Assembly (NCBI GenBank): GCA_002352365.1
Contig: DEIJ01000049.1
Location: forward strand, 19,229-35,195
Reading direction: 5' to 3'
Source: Dehalococcoidia bacterium UBA2777
GTDB taxonomy: Bacteria > Chloroflexota > Dehalococcoidia > UBA2247 > UBA2777
Length of the DNA: 15,967 nt
The position numbers and the translations under genes were made by a program. The notes under the pieces are model-generated. The model made no database searches. It was given only the letters and a program-made list of their open reading frames with translations, and was not told where the DNA came from. Shown here in pieces: positions 14,204 through 15,967 of the stretch (the stretch's first letter is position 1; each line of letters opens with the position of its first letter).

Positions 14204-15937
14204 GTGAGCCACCCTGATGATAAAAGCCAACAGATAATGCGTCATTCAGCAGCTCATGTTATGGCTCAAGCCGTCCTCTCCCTTTTCCCTGAGGCTAAAT
14301 TAGGTATCGGCCCTGCCATTGAGGATGGGTTTTACTATGATTTCGAATTACCTCGCTCGCTTACCCCCGATGACCTACTCATCATCGAACAACAGATGAG
14401 GCAGATTATAGCTGCTGATGTGCCTTTCATCCGCGAGGAGGTAGATAAACAGAAGGCGCGCCAGATTTTTATCTCCCAACATTATAAGCTGGAATTGATT
14501 GATGAGCTTCCTGACGAGAGAGTCGGTATCTATCGCCAAGGTTCCTTTGTCGATCTATGTCGTGGTCCTCATGTAGGCTCTACAGCTGAGATCAAAAACT
14601 TCAAGTTGTTGAGTATTGCTGGCGCCTATTGGCGTGGGGATGAGTCGCAGCCTATGTTACAGCGAATATATGGCACAGCATTTCAAACTTCCGAAGAGCT
14701 GGCTGCCTACCTTGGTAGAGTTGAGGAGGCAGCTAAGCGTGACCATAGAAGACTGGGCAAGGAGCTTGACCTGTTCAGCATTCACCAAGAAGCTGGAGCA
14801 GGACTGATTCACTGGCACCCTAAGGGAGCTGTGGTGCGCTGTCTCATTGAGGACTTCTGGAAGGAAGAGCACTTCAAACGGGGCTATGACCTTGTGTACA
14901 CCCCTCACATTTTTAAGGCCGACCTGTGGAAGGCTAGCGGGCATTGGGAGATGTACCGCGACTACCTCTATCCCCCTATGGAGATGGAGGGACAAGAATA
15001 CATTATCAAGCCGATGAATTGTCCTGGGCATATCCTGATATACAAAACTAAGCTCCGTAGTTACCGAGAGCTGCCCTTGCGCTGGGCAGAATTGGGCACT
15101 GTCTACCGTTATGAGCGCTCTGGCGTATTACATGGGTTAGCACGGGTCAGAGGATTCACCCAAGACGATGCCCATATCTTTTGCCGCCCTGGGCAGCTTG
15201 AAGATGAGGTAGTGGGAGTATTGGAGTTTGCCCGTTTCATGATGCATACCTTTGGCTTTGATGAATATGAAGTTCTTCTCTCTACCCGCCCGGGAAAATA
15301 TGCCGGCACTATTGAGAATTGGGACAAGGCTACCGAGACTCTCCAGGAGGCTATGGACCGTCTCCAGTTGCCTTATGAGATAGATCCCGGAGCAGGGGTA
15401 TTTTATGGACCCAAAATAGATATTAAGCTCAAGGATGCTTTAGGTCGGGCGTGGCAAGGTCCTACCATTCAAGTTGACTTCAACCTTCCACAGCGTTTTC
15501 AGGTTACCTATGTAGGAGAGGATGGCCAAGAACATTTAGTGGCTATGATCCATCGCACTGTTTTGGGCAGCATGGAGAGATTCTTTGCCTGCCTTATTGA
15601 ACATTATGGTGGTGCCTTTCCAGTATGGCTTGCCCCTATTCAAGTGGCAATTGTCCCCATAGCGGATCGACATCTAGATTACGCCCAAAAAGTGGCGGCT
15701 GAGCTTAGAGCCCAAGGCCTACGCATCCAGGTTGATAGCCGGTCTGAAAGGATGAACCTCAAGATACGTGAGGCACAATTACAGAAGATTCCCTACATGA
15801 TAGTGGTCGGTGATAGAGAACAGACCACCTCTACCATCTCACTTCGCTTGCGTAATGGCGAAGACATAGGAACACTATCCCTGGGGCAATTCGGGATGAT
15901 AGTAAGATCTGCCATAGAAGCTAAGAGACAGAATTAG
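14204..15937 (+). CDS. thrS: Threonyl-tRNA synthetase lacking the TGS domain
   Basis: A class II synthetase charging tRNA(Thr), 577 residues against about 640 in E. coli. The missing part is the N-terminal TGS (N1) domain: the protein opens almost directly with the editing domain. Editing-site ligands H14 and H18 (HSAAH) and C119 and H123 (CRGPH) are intact, so hydrolysis of Ser-tRNA(Thr) should be retained. The aminoacylation core shows MNCPGH (C273), motif 2 RYERSGVLHGLARVRGF with H324 nearby, and motif 3 VAMIHRTVLGSMERF with H450; these three residues hold the catalytic zinc. The anticodon-binding domain starts near 478. The start is GTG at 14204, with AAAGGA (14191-14196) 7 nt upstream. 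Shorter ThrRS proteins are known in some lineages. Nothing after 15937 is recognisable. Confidence 0.95.
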   Translation: MSHPDDKSQQIMRHSAAHVMAQAVLSLFPEAKLGIGPAIEDGFYYDFELPRSLTPDDLLIIEQQMRQIIAADVPFIREEVDKQKARQIFISQHYKLELIDELPDERVGIYRQGSFVDLCRGPHVGSTAEIKNFKLLSIAGAYWRGDESQPMLQRIYGTAFQTSEELAAYLGRVEEAAKRDHRRLGKELDLFSIHQEAGAGLIHWHPKGAVVRCLIEDFWKEEHFKRGYDLVYTPHIFKADLWKASGHWEMYRDYLYPPMEMEGQEYIIKPMNCPGHILIYKTKLRSYRELPLRWAELGTVYRYERSGVLHGLARVRGFTQDDAHIFCRPGQLEDEVVGVLEFARFMMHTFGFDEYEVLLSTRPGKYAGTIENWDKATETLQEAMDRLQLPYEIDPGAGVFYGPKIDIKLKDALGRAWQGPTIQVDFNLPQRFQVTYVGEDGQEHLVAMIHRTVLGSMERFFACLIEHYGGAFPVWLAPIQVAIVPIADRHLDYAQKVAAELRAQGLRIQVDSRSERMNLKIREAQLQKIPYMIVVGDREQTTSTISLRLRNGEDIGTLSLGQFGMIVRSAIEAKRQN

Positions 15938-15967
15938 GCCTATTTCTTAATTATCCAATACACTAGT

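Noticed and set aside
1..15967. CRISPR array or complete insertion sequence
   Set aside because: No regularly spaced repeats and no transposase frame are visible; only the short repeat cluster at 644-691 and the passenger-like remnant hint at mobility.

Overview
The window looks like chromosomal DNA from an anaerobic bacterium, most plausibly a Dehalococcoidia-like member of the Chloroflexota; a clostridial-type anaerobe is the main alternative. This rests on the compact C5-pathway tetrapyrrole operon, a CobA-HemD fusion, a CbiX-CbiC fusion, absence of late haem genes, and a threonyl-tRNA synthetase without its TGS domain. No taxonomic marker is present, so the assignment is an inference.

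Left edge (1-719): the minus strand carries the N-terminal 104 codons of a P-loop ATPase that runs off the window. It is preceded by a leader with inverted repeats, the remnant of the C-terminus of a pRiA4b ORF-3-like protein, and a very strong GC-rich hairpin at 655-691. This stretch is accessory in character.

Main operon (720-13999, all minus strand, read right to left): metG, a polyprenyl diphosphate synthase, cbiX-cbiC, a precorrin-2 dehydrogenase, hemA, hemC, cobA-hemD, hemB, hemL, a zinc alcohol dehydrogenase, a TrpD-like phosphoribosyltransferase, and a stand-alone E2-type acyltransferase domain. Junctions from metG to the alcohol dehydrogenase are overlaps or gaps of at most 9 nt, so this part is probably one translationally coupled transcript. 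The hem/cob genes take glutamyl-tRNA through aminolevulinate and uroporphyrinogen III to precorrin-2 and sirohydrochlorin. They then insert cobalt and supply the precorrin-8X methylmutase step, which points to corrinoid (B12) synthesis rather than protohaem.

The last three genes have no obvious tetrapyrrole role. Two carry substitutions in family-defining active-site motifs (HGN in TrpD, the DG of DHRxxDG in E2), so this trio is the best candidate for an undescribed pathway.

Right part (14000-15967): a 115-bp divergent region holds promoter-like sequences for metG and for a plus-strand tRNA-Val(GAC)-thrS unit. The tRNA encodes its own CCA and ends only 13 nt before the GTG start of thrS.
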